DNA of 32,267 nucleotides from Eubacteriales bacterium (GTDB taxonomy: Bacteria > Bacillota > Clostridia > Oscillospirales > Butyricicoccaceae), in contig JAUNSG010000021.1 of assembly GCA_030539335.1 (NCBI GenBank), forward strand, positions 1 to 32,267. The letters are read 5' to 3'. Below the pieces are notes generated by a model. It was not told where the DNA came from, searched no databases, and saw nothing but the letters and a program-made list of their open reading frames with translations. The translations under genes were made by a program, and so were the position numbers. Positions 22,591-30,799 of the stretch are shown piece by piece; positions within the stretch are counted from its first letter, which is position 1, and every line of letters begins with the position of its first letter.

Positions 22591-24087
22591 ATGAGCAAGT
22601 ATTATATGGGTATTGACCAGGGTACAACCGGTACAACCGTATTGATTCTGGATGAGGAATGGAACCTGTGTGCGAGAGGCTACAAAGAACATACGCAGTA
22701 TTTCCCGAAGCCGGGCTGGGTAGAGCATGATTCATTGGAAATTTGGGATAAAATTCTGGAATCTGTAGAGATGGCAATTGAAATTGCCGACGCCAATGTC
22801 GATGACATCGTTTGCATGGGCCTGGACAATCAGGGTGAAACCGTAGTTTTGTGGGATAATGTGACCGGCATGCCGGTATACAATGCGATTGTATGGCAGG
22901 ATCGGAGAACCGCACGCGAGGCGGACGTGATTGCAGAGAAGTATGGCGACATGATTCGCGAGAAGACGGGCCTGGTGGTAGATGCATATTTCAGTGCAAC
23001 GAAGATCAAATGGGTGATTGAAAATGTTCCGGGTGTAAAGGAAAAGATTGCAAGAGGAAGAATCAATGCAGGCACGCTGGATACATGGATGATTTGGAAG
23101 CTGACACACGGAAAAGTATTTGTCACCGATCAGTCAACCGCGTCCAGAACCATGCTGTTCAATGTTCATACCGGACAGTGGGATGATGAGATCCTTCAGG
23201 CGTTGGATATTCCGAAGGAAATTCTGCCGGAGATCCATGATAGCGCAGAGGTGTATGGAACGACCGATCCGCTGGATTTCTTCGGCGCACGCATTCCGAT
23301 TTCCGGTTCTGTCGTTGACCAGCAGGCGGCATTGTTTGGACAGGCGTGCTTTGAATCCGGTACGGTAAAGACAACCTATGGAACAGGATGCTTTATGCTG
23401 ATGAATACCGGAGATAAGCCGGTTTATTCGGAAAATGGCCTTCTGACAACGGTTGGCTGGGGCATCAATGAAGGCAAAATGACCTTTGCTTTGGATGGCG
23501 GTATCTACATCGCCGGCGCAGCGGTACAGTGGCTGCGCGACAAGCTGAAGATCATTAACAATGCGGCAGAGACCGAAGCGATTGCAGAAAGCGTACCGGA
23601 TACAGCGGGTGTATTCTTTGTACCGGCATTCTCCGGACTGGCGGCTCCGCACTGGGATCAGTACGCGCGAGGCACCATGGTAGGCATCACGGGTGGAACA
23701 ACGCGGGAACATATCATTCGTGCCACGCTGGAGAGCATGGCATATCAGGTAAAGGACAATCTGGATGTCATGGTTGGCGACTCCGGTATTCCGATCGAAG
23801 TGATGCGCGTGGACGGCGGAGCAGCGGTAAATAATTTCCTGATGCAGTTCCAGGCGGACATTCTGGGAATCCCGGTGGATGTACCGGAAATTACCGAGAC
23901 GACAGCATTGGGCGCTGCCTATCTGGCGGCATACGGTGTCGGTGAGTTTAAGAGTCTGGATGAAATCAAGGGCAAATGGAAGCTGAAGAAGCGCTTTGAG
24001 CCGAAGATGGATCAGGAGACAAGAGAGGATCTTCTCAGAAAATGGCATCGAGCGGTAGAGCGTGCGAAGGACTGGGAAAAGGATTAA
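22591..24087 (+). CDS. GlpK-like FGGY kinase with altered glycerol site
   Basis: This 498-residue kinase aligns with E. coli GlpK end to end: MGIDQGTTGTT (ATP site), PGWVEHD, YNAIVWQ, GTLDTWMIWK, SRTMLFN, DQQAALFGQ, TYGTGCFMLMNTG and RVDGGAAVNNFLMQFQ. It transfers phosphate from ATP to a small polyol. Trp102, Tyr133 and the catalytic Asp243 of the GlpK site are kept. The glycerol-binding Arg83-Glu84 pair (NQRE in GlpK) reads N80-Q81-G82-E83, so the Arg is Gly. SENGLLTTVGWG and FSGLAAPHWD also differ from GlpK. The substrate may be glycerol bound differently, or a related compound. Regulation is likely by the upstream DeoR. Confidence 0.88.
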   Translation: MSKYYMGIDQGTTGTTVLILDEEWNLCARGYKEHTQYFPKPGWVEHDSLEIWDKILESVEMAIEIADANVDDIVCMGLDNQGETVVLWDNVTGMPVYNAIVWQDRRTAREADVIAEKYGDMIREKTGLVVDAYFSATKIKWVIENVPGVKEKIARGRINAGTLDTWMIWKLTHGKVFVTDQSTASRTMLFNVHTGQWDDEILQALDIPKEILPEIHDSAEVYGTTDPLDFFGARIPISGSVVDQQAALFGQACFESGTVKTTYGTGCFMLMNTGDKPVYSENGLLTTVGWGINEGKMTFALDGGIYIAGAAVQWLRDKLKIINNAAETEAIAESVPDTAGVFFVPAFSGLAAPHWDQYARGTMVGITGGTTREHIIRATLESMAYQVKDNLDVMVGDSGIPIEVMRVDGGAAVNNFLMQFQADILGIPVDVPEITETTALGAAYLAAYGVGEFKSLDEIKGKWKLKKRFEPKMDQETREDLLRKWHRAVERAKDWEKD

Positions 24088-24112
24088 AAAGCTGGGATGG
24101 AGGAACCAAGCC

Positions 24113-25552
24113 ATGGTAAAAACAGACGTTGTTATTATTGGCGCAGGCGCAGTAGGATGCGCTATTGCAAGAGAACTGTCGAAATATCAGGTAAAAGTTG
24201 TAGTAGTAGATAAGCGCGATGATATCGGAGGAGACGCTTCCAAGTCGAACAGTGCGATCATTCATACCGGCTATGATGCAGCACCGGGAACACTGGAATC
24301 CCAATTGGTTGTGGCTGCAAATCCGATGTATGACAAGCTGGCAAAGGATTTGGATATTCCGTTCCAGCGCATCGGTGCCATTCTTCCGGCGTTTACGGAT
24401 GAACAGTACGAGAAGCTGCCCGAAATCAAGGAAAAGGCGTTTAAAAATCACGTCTATGATGTCGAATACCTTACAAAGGAAGAAATTTTGGAAAAAGAGC
24501 CGGAGCTCAATCCGGATGTCAAAGGCGGTCTGTACATTCCGCGCGAGAGTATCATTGATCCGTTTATTCTTGTACAGGCTTTGGCGGAGAATGCCAATGA
24601 AAACGGTGTGGATTTCATGCTGAACACCGAAGTGGTCGATATCAAGGTGGAGAATGGTGCGATCCGGTCGGTGGAGACGACAAACGGCTCGATTGAGACG
24701 ACCTTTGTTGTGAATGCAGCTGCGCTGCACTGTGATGATATTGCCGCAATGGTAGGAAAAGCAGATTATAAGGTTGTTGCACGCCGGGGCCAGTTCTACA
24801 TTTTGGACAAGAATACGAGCTGTAAGGTGCAGAATATTGTTCTGCCGATTCCGACCAAGATCACCAAGGGTAAATTGATGACCCCGACGATTCACGGCAA
24901 TATGCTGGTAGGACCGACGGCAGAGGACCTGGATGATAAGGTTGATGTATCTACCACGACGGAGGGATTGGACAGCATTTATGCAGATGTCAGCAAGATG
25001 ATCCCGAATGTCAACATCCGCGATACGATCACCCAGTACAGTGGGCTGCGTCCAAACCGCAATCCGGAAGGGCTGCATGTGGATGTCTATGACGATCTGG
25101 CGGGTTATGTGAATCTGTCCGGCGTTCGTTCCACCGGTCTGACCCTGTCGGTTGCAATGGGTAAGTATGTTGTAGAAAAGCTGAAAGAAATCGGCTGCCA
25201 GCTGACATTCAAGGAAAATTTCCAGCCGACCAGAAGAGGTATCCCGCGTTTCCATGAGATGTCACGTGAGGAACAGGAGAAGCTGATTCAGGAGAATCCG
25301 CTGTATGGTACAATCGTATGCCGCTGTGAGACGATTACAGAGGGTGAAATCGTCAATGCGATTCAGCGTCCGCTGGGTGCAAGAACAGTGGATGCGGTCA
25401 AGCGCAGAGTGCGTGCCGGCATGGGACGCTGCCAGGGCGGCTTCTGTGGTCCAAAGGTGATTGAGATTCTGTCCCGAGAACTTGGTATCCCGACCGAAGA
25501 AGTAAACAAGAACCTGCCGGGTTCCTATATGATCGTCGGGAAGAACAAGTGA
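24113..25552 (+). CDS. glpA: GlpA-like FAD-dependent dehydrogenase with BFD [2Fe-2S] domain
   Basis: This 479-residue flavoprotein oxidises, by homology, a polyol phosphate such as glycerol 3-phosphate. The N-terminal DAO domain begins VIIGAGAVGCAIARELS (FAD-binding GxGxxG) and includes NSAIIHTGYD and the C-terminal block YSGLRPNRNPEGLHVDVY. The tail is a BFD-like iron-sulphur domain with C403-x-C405 (CRCETITEGEIV) and C440-x4-C445 (CQGGFCGP). I chose the ATG at 24113, with GGAGG 12 bases upstream; an earlier in-frame ATG at 24062 overlaps the kinase gene. It should work in a complex with the next two products. Confidence 0.9.
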   Translation: MVKTDVVIIGAGAVGCAIARELSKYQVKVVVVDKRDDIGGDASKSNSAIIHTGYDAAPGTLESQLVVAANPMYDKLAKDLDIPFQRIGAILPAFTDEQYEKLPEIKEKAFKNHVYDVEYLTKEEILEKEPELNPDVKGGLYIPRESIIDPFILVQALAENANENGVDFMLNTEVVDIKVENGAIRSVETTNGSIETTFVVNAAALHCDDIAAMVGKADYKVVARRGQFYILDKNTSCKVQNIVLPIPTKITKGKLMTPTIHGNMLVGPTAEDLDDKVDVSTTTEGLDSIYADVSKMIPNVNIRDTITQYSGLRPNRNPEGLHVDVYDDLAGYVNLSGVRSTGLTLSVAMGKYVVEKLKEIGCQLTFKENFQPTRRGIPRFHEMSREEQEKLIQENPLYGTIVCRCETITEGEIVNAIQRPLGARTVDAVKRRVRAGMGRCQGGFCGPKVIEILSRELGIPTEEVNKNLPGSYMIVGKNK

Positions 25553-25577
25553 GCAGCATTGCGGAAGGAGTATCAAT

Positions 25578-26840
25578 ATGTACAATGTAACATGTGATGT
25601 AGCAATCGTTGGCGGTGGTCCGGCGGGGCTGTCCGCAGCTGTTGCTGCGAAAAAAGAGGGCGCAAAGAAGGTTCTGGTTATTGAGCGTGATGAGAGCATT
25701 GGCGGTATCCTACAGCAGTGTATCCATCCGGGATTTGGCCTCACGTATTTTAAGGAAGAGCTGACTGGACCGGAATATGCAGGTCGTTTCGCAAAGGAAG
25801 CGATCGAACTGGGCGTAGAGTTTTTGCTGAATTCTATGGTCCTGGAGGTGGATAACGAGAACAGTGCGGTGATTTGTGTCAACAAGGAGCATGGCATGAC
25901 ACAGGTAACTGCATCCAGCATCATTCTTTCGATGGGGTGTCGTGAGAGAACCCGAGCGAATATTATGATTCCGGGTTCCCGTCCAGCCGGTGTGTATACC
26001 GCAGGTTCCGCACAGCGATTGGTAAACCGTCAAAATGAGATGGTAGGCAAGAAGGTCGTTATTCTGGGCTCCGGCGATATCGGCATGATTATGGCACGCC
26101 GCATGACCCTGGAAGGTGCAAAGGTACTGGCTGTGATCGAACTGAATGATTTTCTTGCAGGTCTGACCAGAAATAAAGTCCAGTGTCTGGATGACTTTGG
26201 CATTCCGCTGTACTTGTCGCACACGATTACAAAGATAGAAGGCTATCAGCGTGTAGAGGGAATCCATTTTGCAAAGGTGGACGAGAGGAAGAGACCGATT
26301 CCAGAAACAGAGCAGTTCATCGAATGTGATACGCTGCTGCTGTCGGTTGGTCTGATTCCGGAGAATGAGTTGACTCGCAAGGCGGAGATCAAAATGAATC
26401 GGATCACCAACGGTCCGGAAGTGAACCAATACATGCAGACCTCGGCAGGGAATGTATTTGCCTGTGGCAATGTTGTTCATGTAAATGATCTGGTAGATAA
26501 TGTAACTACGGAGAGTCAGAAGGCAGGCAAATTTGCGGCACAATATGCCATGGGAACATTGCCCAAGGCAGCCAAGACCGCACAGAGTGTCACTGGGAAT
26601 AATGTACGCTATCTGTGTCCACAGTCGGTCGATCTTTCGGAAAACAATGAAACGATCAGCCTGTATTTCCGTGTACTTCATCCAGAGCTGGATGTCACGT
26701 TGGTGGCGAAATCCGGCGATACCATCATCGCCAAGAAAAAGCGTCCGCGTGTAAATCCGGGTGAGATGGAACACATCGAATTCCAGACAAAGGATGTGTG
26801 TGGAGAAAACGTCACTGTTGAAGTAGTCAAGGAGGGCTGA
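25578..26840 (+). CDS. FAD/NAD(P)-dependent oxidoreductase, GlpB-like partner
   Basis: This 420-residue protein is a two-dinucleotide-domain flavoprotein: VGGGPAGLSAA (11-21) binds FAD and VVILGSGDIGMIMAR (about 156-170) binds NAD(P). FACGNVVHVNDLVDNV is the second FAD contact. It lacks the redox-active CxxC of disulphide reductases. The early CIHPGFGLTYFKEELTGPEY block is typical of the proteins found between glpA and DUF1667 genes in Clostridia. It probably passes electrons between the GlpA-like subunit and NAD or another carrier. GGAAGGAG precedes the ATG, and the next gene begins five bases after the stop. Confidence 0.88.
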   Translation: MYNVTCDVAIVGGGPAGLSAAVAAKKEGAKKVLVIERDESIGGILQQCIHPGFGLTYFKEELTGPEYAGRFAKEAIELGVEFLLNSMVLEVDNENSAVICVNKEHGMTQVTASSIILSMGCRERTRANIMIPGSRPAGVYTAGSAQRLVNRQNEMVGKKVVILGSGDIGMIMARRMTLEGAKVLAVIELNDFLAGLTRNKVQCLDDFGIPLYLSHTITKIEGYQRVEGIHFAKVDERKRPIPETEQFIECDTLLLSVGLIPENELTRKAEIKMNRITNGPEVNQYMQTSAGNVFACGNVVHVNDLVDNVTTESQKAGKFAAQYAMGTLPKAAKTAQSVTGNNVRYLCPQSVDLSENNETISLYFRVLHPELDVTLVAKSGDTIIAKKKRPRVNPGEMEHIEFQTKDVCGENVTVEVVKEG

Positions 26841-26845
26841 ATCTC

Positions 26846-27202
26846 ATGACAAAAGAAATTATTTGTACAGTATGCCCAATGGGCTGCCATATTACCGTGG
26901 ACGGGGAAGGCGATACCATCTTTTCTGTGACCGGATTCACCTGCAAGCGTGGGGAACAATACGCATCGACCGAATTTGCGCATCCGGTTCGTATTCTGAC
27001 CACAACCGTCAAAACGGGCAATGAAAAGAACCCGTTGGTTCCGGTTCGTTCCGCAAAGCCGATTCCAAAGGAAAAGGTCATGGATTGTATGAAAGTAATT
27101 CGTACCTATCAGGCAAAAGCACCGGTTCAGACATATGATGTGCTCATTGAGAATATCTGTGATACCGGTGTAGACATCGTAGCAACAGGAACACTGGATT
27201 AA
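26846..27202 (+). CDS. DUF1667 iron-sulphur protein
   Basis: This 118-residue protein has C7-x2-C10-x3-C14 (CTVCPMGC) and C33 (FTCKRGEQYA), the four-cysteine [4Fe-4S] pattern seen at the N-terminus of molybdopterin oxidoreductases. The rest (HPVRILTTTVK, PLVPVRSAKPIPKEK) is the DUF1667 core. In Clostridia it is the third subunit-like gene after glpA and the GlpB-like oxidoreductase, probably an electron carrier in place of GlpC. GGAGGG lies upstream inside the end of the previous gene. This is the last gene of the operon before a hairpin. Confidence 0.88.
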   Translation: MTKEIICTVCPMGCHITVDGEGDTIFSVTGFTCKRGEQYASTEFAHPVRILTTTVKTGNEKNPLVPVRSAKPIPKEKVMDCMKVIRTYQAKAPVQTYDVLIENICDTGVDIVATGTLD

Positions 27203-27237
27203 CACCATTGATTCACCATTTACCATACAGAGAGGGC

Positions 27238-27268
27238 AGACTGGAGCTGCGAAATGCAGTTTCGGTCT
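27238..27268 (+). terminator. Hairpin after the DUF1667 gene
   Basis: AGACTGGAGCTGC and GCAGTTTCGGTCT form a 13-bp stem with three G-T pairs around GAAAT. The following GTTCTGTCTCT is T-rich but broken, so read-through into nadA is possible. Confidence 0.55.
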
Positions 27269-27302
27269 GTTCTGTCTCTACGTAGAAACGAGGAAAACAA
27301 AC

Positions 27303-28217
27303 ATGATTCGTGATATTCAGGATGAAATACTCCGTTTGAAAAAAGAAAAGGATGTTTGCATTCTTGCACACAGCTATCAGGCAAGAGAAATTACAGAAAT
27401 TGCAGATTTTACAGGGGACTCCTATGCTTTGAGTGTAAAGGCAGCGACGGTTCCGCACAAAAATGTATTGCTGTGCGGAGTTCGCTTTATGGCAGAGACA
27501 GTGAAGATCTTATCGCTAGAAAAAAGAGTGTATCTTGCCAATGCGGTTGCCGGATGTCCGATGGCGGAGCAGATGGATCGCGATATGATTGCAGCGCTAA
27601 AAGCACAGTATCCGGAATATACGGTAGTTGCCTATATCAATACTACGGCTGCCCTAAAAACCATATGCGATGTGTGTGTTACCTCTTCCTCCGCTGTTAA
27701 GATTGTTAGAAAAATGAAGGAAGATAAGATTTTGTTTATTCCAGACTGCAATTTGGGAAGGTTTGTAGCGGATCAAATACCGGAAAAACAGTTTAAGCTG
27801 TTGCAGGGAGGATGTCCGATTCATGCCCGTGTAAGAAAACAGGATGTGAAGAAAGCAAGGGAACAGCATCCGAATGCTTTGCTGTTGGTTCATCCGGAAT
27901 GCCAGCCGGAGGTATTTGAACAGGCGGATTATGTTGGATCAACCAGCGGCATTATGGAATATGCAAAAAACTCGTCCGCCAAGGAATTTATTATTGGAAC
28001 GGAGATTAGTATTGCGGAACACTTGCAATATGATTGCCCGGAGAAACGGTTCTATCCTTTGACAAAGGAGTTGATTTGTCCGAATATGAAAGCAACAACC
28101 CTTGTGGACGTTTTGTCTACCTTGCGGGGAGAGAGTGGAGAGGAAATTGCGATGGATGAACAGACTCGAATAGAGGCAAAAAAGTGTATTGATGCGATGA
28201 TCCGTCTTGGCGGTTGA
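27303..28217 (+). CDS. nadA: Quinolinate synthase NadA
   Basis: This 304-residue enzyme condenses iminoaspartate with dihydroxyacetone phosphate to quinolinate in NAD synthesis. All three [4Fe-4S] cysteines of the family are placed correctly: C85 (AVAGCPMAEQ), C171 (LQGGCPIHARV) and C259 (LICPNMKATTL). Other conserved parts are AHSYQAREI, DFTGDSYALS, YINTTAALK, CVTSSSAVKIV, HPEC and GSTSGIMEY. nadB and nadC, the usual neighbours, are absent. It lies 100 bases after the kinase operon and has GAGGAAAAC upstream of its ATG. A perfect terminator is downstream. Its cluster makes it oxygen-sensitive, as expected for an anaerobe. Confidence 0.95.
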   Translation: MIRDIQDEILRLKKEKDVCILAHSYQAREITEIADFTGDSYALSVKAATVPHKNVLLCGVRFMAETVKILSLEKRVYLANAVAGCPMAEQMDRDMIAALKAQYPEYTVVAYINTTAALKTICDVCVTSSSAVKIVRKMKEDKILFIPDCNLGRFVADQIPEKQFKLLQGGCPIHARVRKQDVKKAREQHPNALLLVHPECQPEVFEQADYVGSTSGIMEYAKNSSAKEFIIGTEISIAEHLQYDCPEKRFYPLTKELICPNMKATTLVDVLSTLRGESGEEIAMDEQTRIEAKKCIDAMIRLGG

Positions 28218-28310
28218 TCTATTGGAACTAGAATTGTAACGTGTGAAAAATTTGGATATTTGCCAACTGTGGTAGGATAGAGAACATAACGATATAACTT
28301 CATAAGGAAT

Positions 28311-28357
28311 ATGTCCTGTATTTCTGAGCAAGGCTTGGGGATACAGGACATTTTTTA
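28311..28357 (+). terminator. Terminator after nadA
   Basis: ATGTCCTGTAT (28311-28321) pairs perfectly with ATACAGGACAT (28341-28351), followed by TTTTTAT. It lies about 95 bases after the stop. Confidence 0.88.
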
Positions 28358-28500
28358 TCATATGGATGGTACTTAGGAGAATAGGAGAAGCGGAATATGG
28401 TGCCCGATGGAACGAAAAAAGGAAGAGTGTGTGATTGATCGTTCCCATAAAAAATGAAATGGAATTTTATCATATTTTTTCAATAAATTGCAGTTTTGTT

Positions 28501-28529
28501 TTGTAACGATATACTGGATGTGTTACAAT
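28501..28529 (+). promoter_or_regulatory. Promoter of the ABC permease operon with overlapping inverted repeat
   Basis: TTGTAA (28501-28506) and TACAAT (28524-28529) have 17-base spacing. The boxes are also the two arms of a perfect inverted repeat, TTGTAAC (28501-28507) and GTTACAA (28522-28528). A protein bound there would cover the promoter. A strong ribosome site (AGGAGGGGAGG) follows at 28543-28553. Confidence 0.6.
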
Positions 28530-28561
28530 AAATATAAATAATAGGAGGGGAGGATTCTGCA

Positions 28562-30031
28562 ATGACAGTTGGCAAACGGGCCCTACTATACCTAACGCGG
28601 AAAAAAGGTCGGAGCATTCTGTTGATACTTCTGGTATTCGTTATGTCTAGTTTTATTTTGATTGGCAATTCCCTAAAATCAAGTGCGGATAAAGAGATTA
28701 AAGAAATTCAAAATAGTCTGGGAAATAGCTTTATATTAAAAGAACCAATAGGATTAGTTGACTATCCTGATAATTATGAATATGTTTCTGGAGATGATGA
28801 CCCGTTGGGTATTGGTGTTAATTATATTGGCCCAAAAGTAACACCAGATCTGATAGAAGATATTTTAGAGATAAATGATGTAACCGATTATTTTGCGACG
28901 TTCAATGATCTTGCCATTGTGGATTTAGAGTTAAAGCCAGGGTTATGGGATATGAATACACCGGATGAAGAAACAACGGAAGAAGAAATAAATATTTTAC
29001 AACATGAAACTTCCGTAATTTATTGTTCAATTGGTAACTTACATCGTTATTTCCGGACGGGAGCAACGGAGATTGTTAAGGGACGAAATATACAGAAAGA
29101 AGATCATTATACTGCCATCATATCCGAGTACCTTGCGGAAAAAAATCATCTTTCTGTAGGAGATACATTTCTTATCAGTACCTATGCATGGACAGACAAA
29201 ATTTCCCTCACAGTATTATCAGATGATGCAATCACAGTAAAAATTGTTGGCATCTTTCGTGCTAATGTGGAGCAGGAGACTGCCATTACAACAGCAGAAG
29301 ATCAATATCTAGATAATTTTATTTTTACAGACATTATGACGGGAACAGAATTGACAAAGATTAGAGATGAATATTTAGATGTTGAATATGATGAATGGAT
29401 AAGTGAATACACGTTTTTTGTAGATAATCCGGAAAATATTGATGAAATCATGCAACAGGTGAAAGAGAGTGAATATTGGGTAGATGGACTGCTTTTGACT
29501 CGAGATAAGAGTTCCTATGAAGCCTCGATCAAGCCACTCAAACAAATTTTTATCTTGGCAACGATTCTGGTAGTTGTGGGAATTGCTGGTTGTGCGATTA
29601 TCTTATTCCTCGTCCTGACGATGTGGATTAAAGGAAGAAAACGCGAAGTTGCAATTTTACTCTCGATTGGAATCAATAAGAAAAAAGTGATTGTACAGAT
29701 GGTTTTGGAATGTGTGACGGTATCAGTTGTTGGATTAGTCCTCACCTTCGTGCTGTCTACAGCTACAATCAACGGTTGCTGCAAAGCGACAGAATACATT
29801 ACAGCTCCAAAATCAGAGGATCCCATGTATAAAGCCTCTGTTCATTGGGGATTCACAGAACTTGATATTGAAAAGGTTTCTTCCGAAGCAGTTCAATTGG
29901 ATTATGACCTCTCTGGTCGGGATGTTGTATGGATTACGTTAGTGATTCTTGCAATTTCGACCGGAAGCGTCCTTCTTGCTTCCAATCAAGTCATGCGGAT
30001 AAAGCCGAAAGAACTATTGCAAATGACGTAA
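28562..30031 (+). CDS. FtsX/MacB-type ABC transporter permease
   Basis: This 489-residue protein has one N-terminal membrane helix (SILLILLVFVMSSFILIGN, about 18-36), a large extracytoplasmic domain (about 40-325) and three C-terminal helices (about 332-355, 378-400 and 458-478). This is the MacB/FtsX permease layout. The end, VLLASNQVMRIKPKELLQMT, is the usual cytoplasmic tail (P-x-E-L-L). The ATPase starts 20 bases later. A second permease with the same N-terminus (VGKRALLYL-RKK) lies beyond the ATPase. Such transporters move peptides, lipoproteins or antimicrobials by mechanotransmission rather than import. The substrate is unknown and no two-component system or outer partner is nearby. 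Confidence 0.88.
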   Translation: MTVGKRALLYLTRKKGRSILLILLVFVMSSFILIGNSLKSSADKEIKEIQNSLGNSFILKEPIGLVDYPDNYEYVSGDDDPLGIGVNYIGPKVTPDLIEDILEINDVTDYFATFNDLAIVDLELKPGLWDMNTPDEETTEEEINILQHETSVIYCSIGNLHRYFRTGATEIVKGRNIQKEDHYTAIISEYLAEKNHLSVGDTFLISTYAWTDKISLTVLSDDAITVKIVGIFRANVEQETAITTAEDQYLDNFIFTDIMTGTELTKIRDEYLDVEYDEWISEYTFFVDNPENIDEIMQQVKESEYWVDGLLLTRDKSSYEASIKPLKQIFILATILVVVGIAGCAIILFLVLTMWIKGRKREVAILLSIGINKKKVIVQMVLECVTVSVVGLVLTFVLSTATINGCCKATEYITAPKSEDPMYKASVHWGFTELDIEKVSSEAVQLDYDLSGRDVVWITLVILAISTGSVLLASNQVMRIKPKELLQMT

Positions 30032-30051
30032 CAATTGATAGGAGGAAGACT

Positions 30052-30690
30052 ATGAGCGTATTACAGTTAAAGAATCTTTCCTTTTCCTATACGGGTAGAA
30101 AAGCAATTTTAGAGAATTTGAATGTAGAATTTCACCGAGGCCAGATGTATGTCATTCTTGGTCCATCCGGTTGCGGCAAGACGACCTTGCTTTCTCTGGT
30201 GGGTGGCTTAGACTCACCGGACAACGGTACGATTGAATTTGAAGGACAGGACATTACCCAAAAGGGTCTGGAAGATCACAGAAAAAACAATGTATCATTC
30301 ATTTTTCAAAATTATAATCTGATTGATTATATGACTCCAGAAGAAAATGTTACATTGACGGCGAAGGAAGAAGCACTTCCTATTTTGGAAAAACTTGGAC
30401 TTTCCAAGGAAGAGGCGAAAAGAAATGTGCTAAAGCTTTCTGGCGGTCAGCAGCAGCGCGTCGCGATTGCCCGTGCGCTTGCCTCGCAAAACCCGATCAT
30501 CCTCGCAGATGAACCAACTGGAAATTTGGACGAGGACACGGCAAAAGAAATCACGAGTATTTTAAAGGATACTGCGAAATCGTTTCATCGGTGTGTGATC
30601 GTCGTTTCTCATTCCAATGAAGTGGCAAAACAGGCGGACGTCGTCTATGAGTTAAGACAGGGCAATCTAACCAAGATTGTCGTACAATAA
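30052..30690 (+). CDS. ABC transporter ATP-binding protein, LolD/MacB type
   Basis: This 212-residue ATPase has Walker A GPSGCGKTT (37-45), signature LSGGQQQR (129-136) and Walker B ILADEPTGNLDEDT (about 151-164) with the catalytic Glu. The H-loop is VVSHSNEV. It is slightly short: the segment between the Q-loop (FQNYNLIDYMT) and the signature is about 10 residues shorter than usual. The ATG at 30052 follows AGGAGGAAG; longer frames upstream lie inside the permease gene. It should energise one or both flanking FtsX-type permeases. Confidence 0.93.
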   Translation: MSVLQLKNLSFSYTGRKAILENLNVEFHRGQMYVILGPSGCGKTTLLSLVGGLDSPDNGTIEFEGQDITQKGLEDHRKNNVSFIFQNYNLIDYMTPEENVTLTAKEEALPILEKLGLSKEEAKRNVLKLSGGQQQRVAIARALASQNPIILADEPTGNLDEDTAKEITSILKDTAKSFHRCVIVVSHSNEVAKQADVVYELRQGNLTKIVVQ

Positions 30691-30713
30691 TGTGAATATG
30701 AATAATGGGCAGG

Positions 30714-30773
30714 ATTGCACTCATTGACACAGTAAATCTGATTGATGTTGCTGTGTTACTCAATGCAGTGCAA
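30714..30773 (+). other. Imperfect intercistronic hairpin
   Basis: TTGCACTCATTGACACAG and CTGTGTTACTCAATGCAGTGCAA pair with two small bulges around an 18-nt loop between the ATPase gene and the second permease. There is no T-run, so it is more likely a processing or attenuation structure than a terminator. Confidence 0.45.
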
Positions 30774-30799
30774 AAAGAAGGGAGTGTGTGGTCAGAAAG

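Noticed and set aside
23134..26774. Long minus-strand open frames opposite the kinase and dehydrogenase genes (up to about 400 codons)
   Set aside because: They are shadows of strongly codon-biased plus-strand genes, with compositions rich in His, Arg, Cys and Gln and no motifs.
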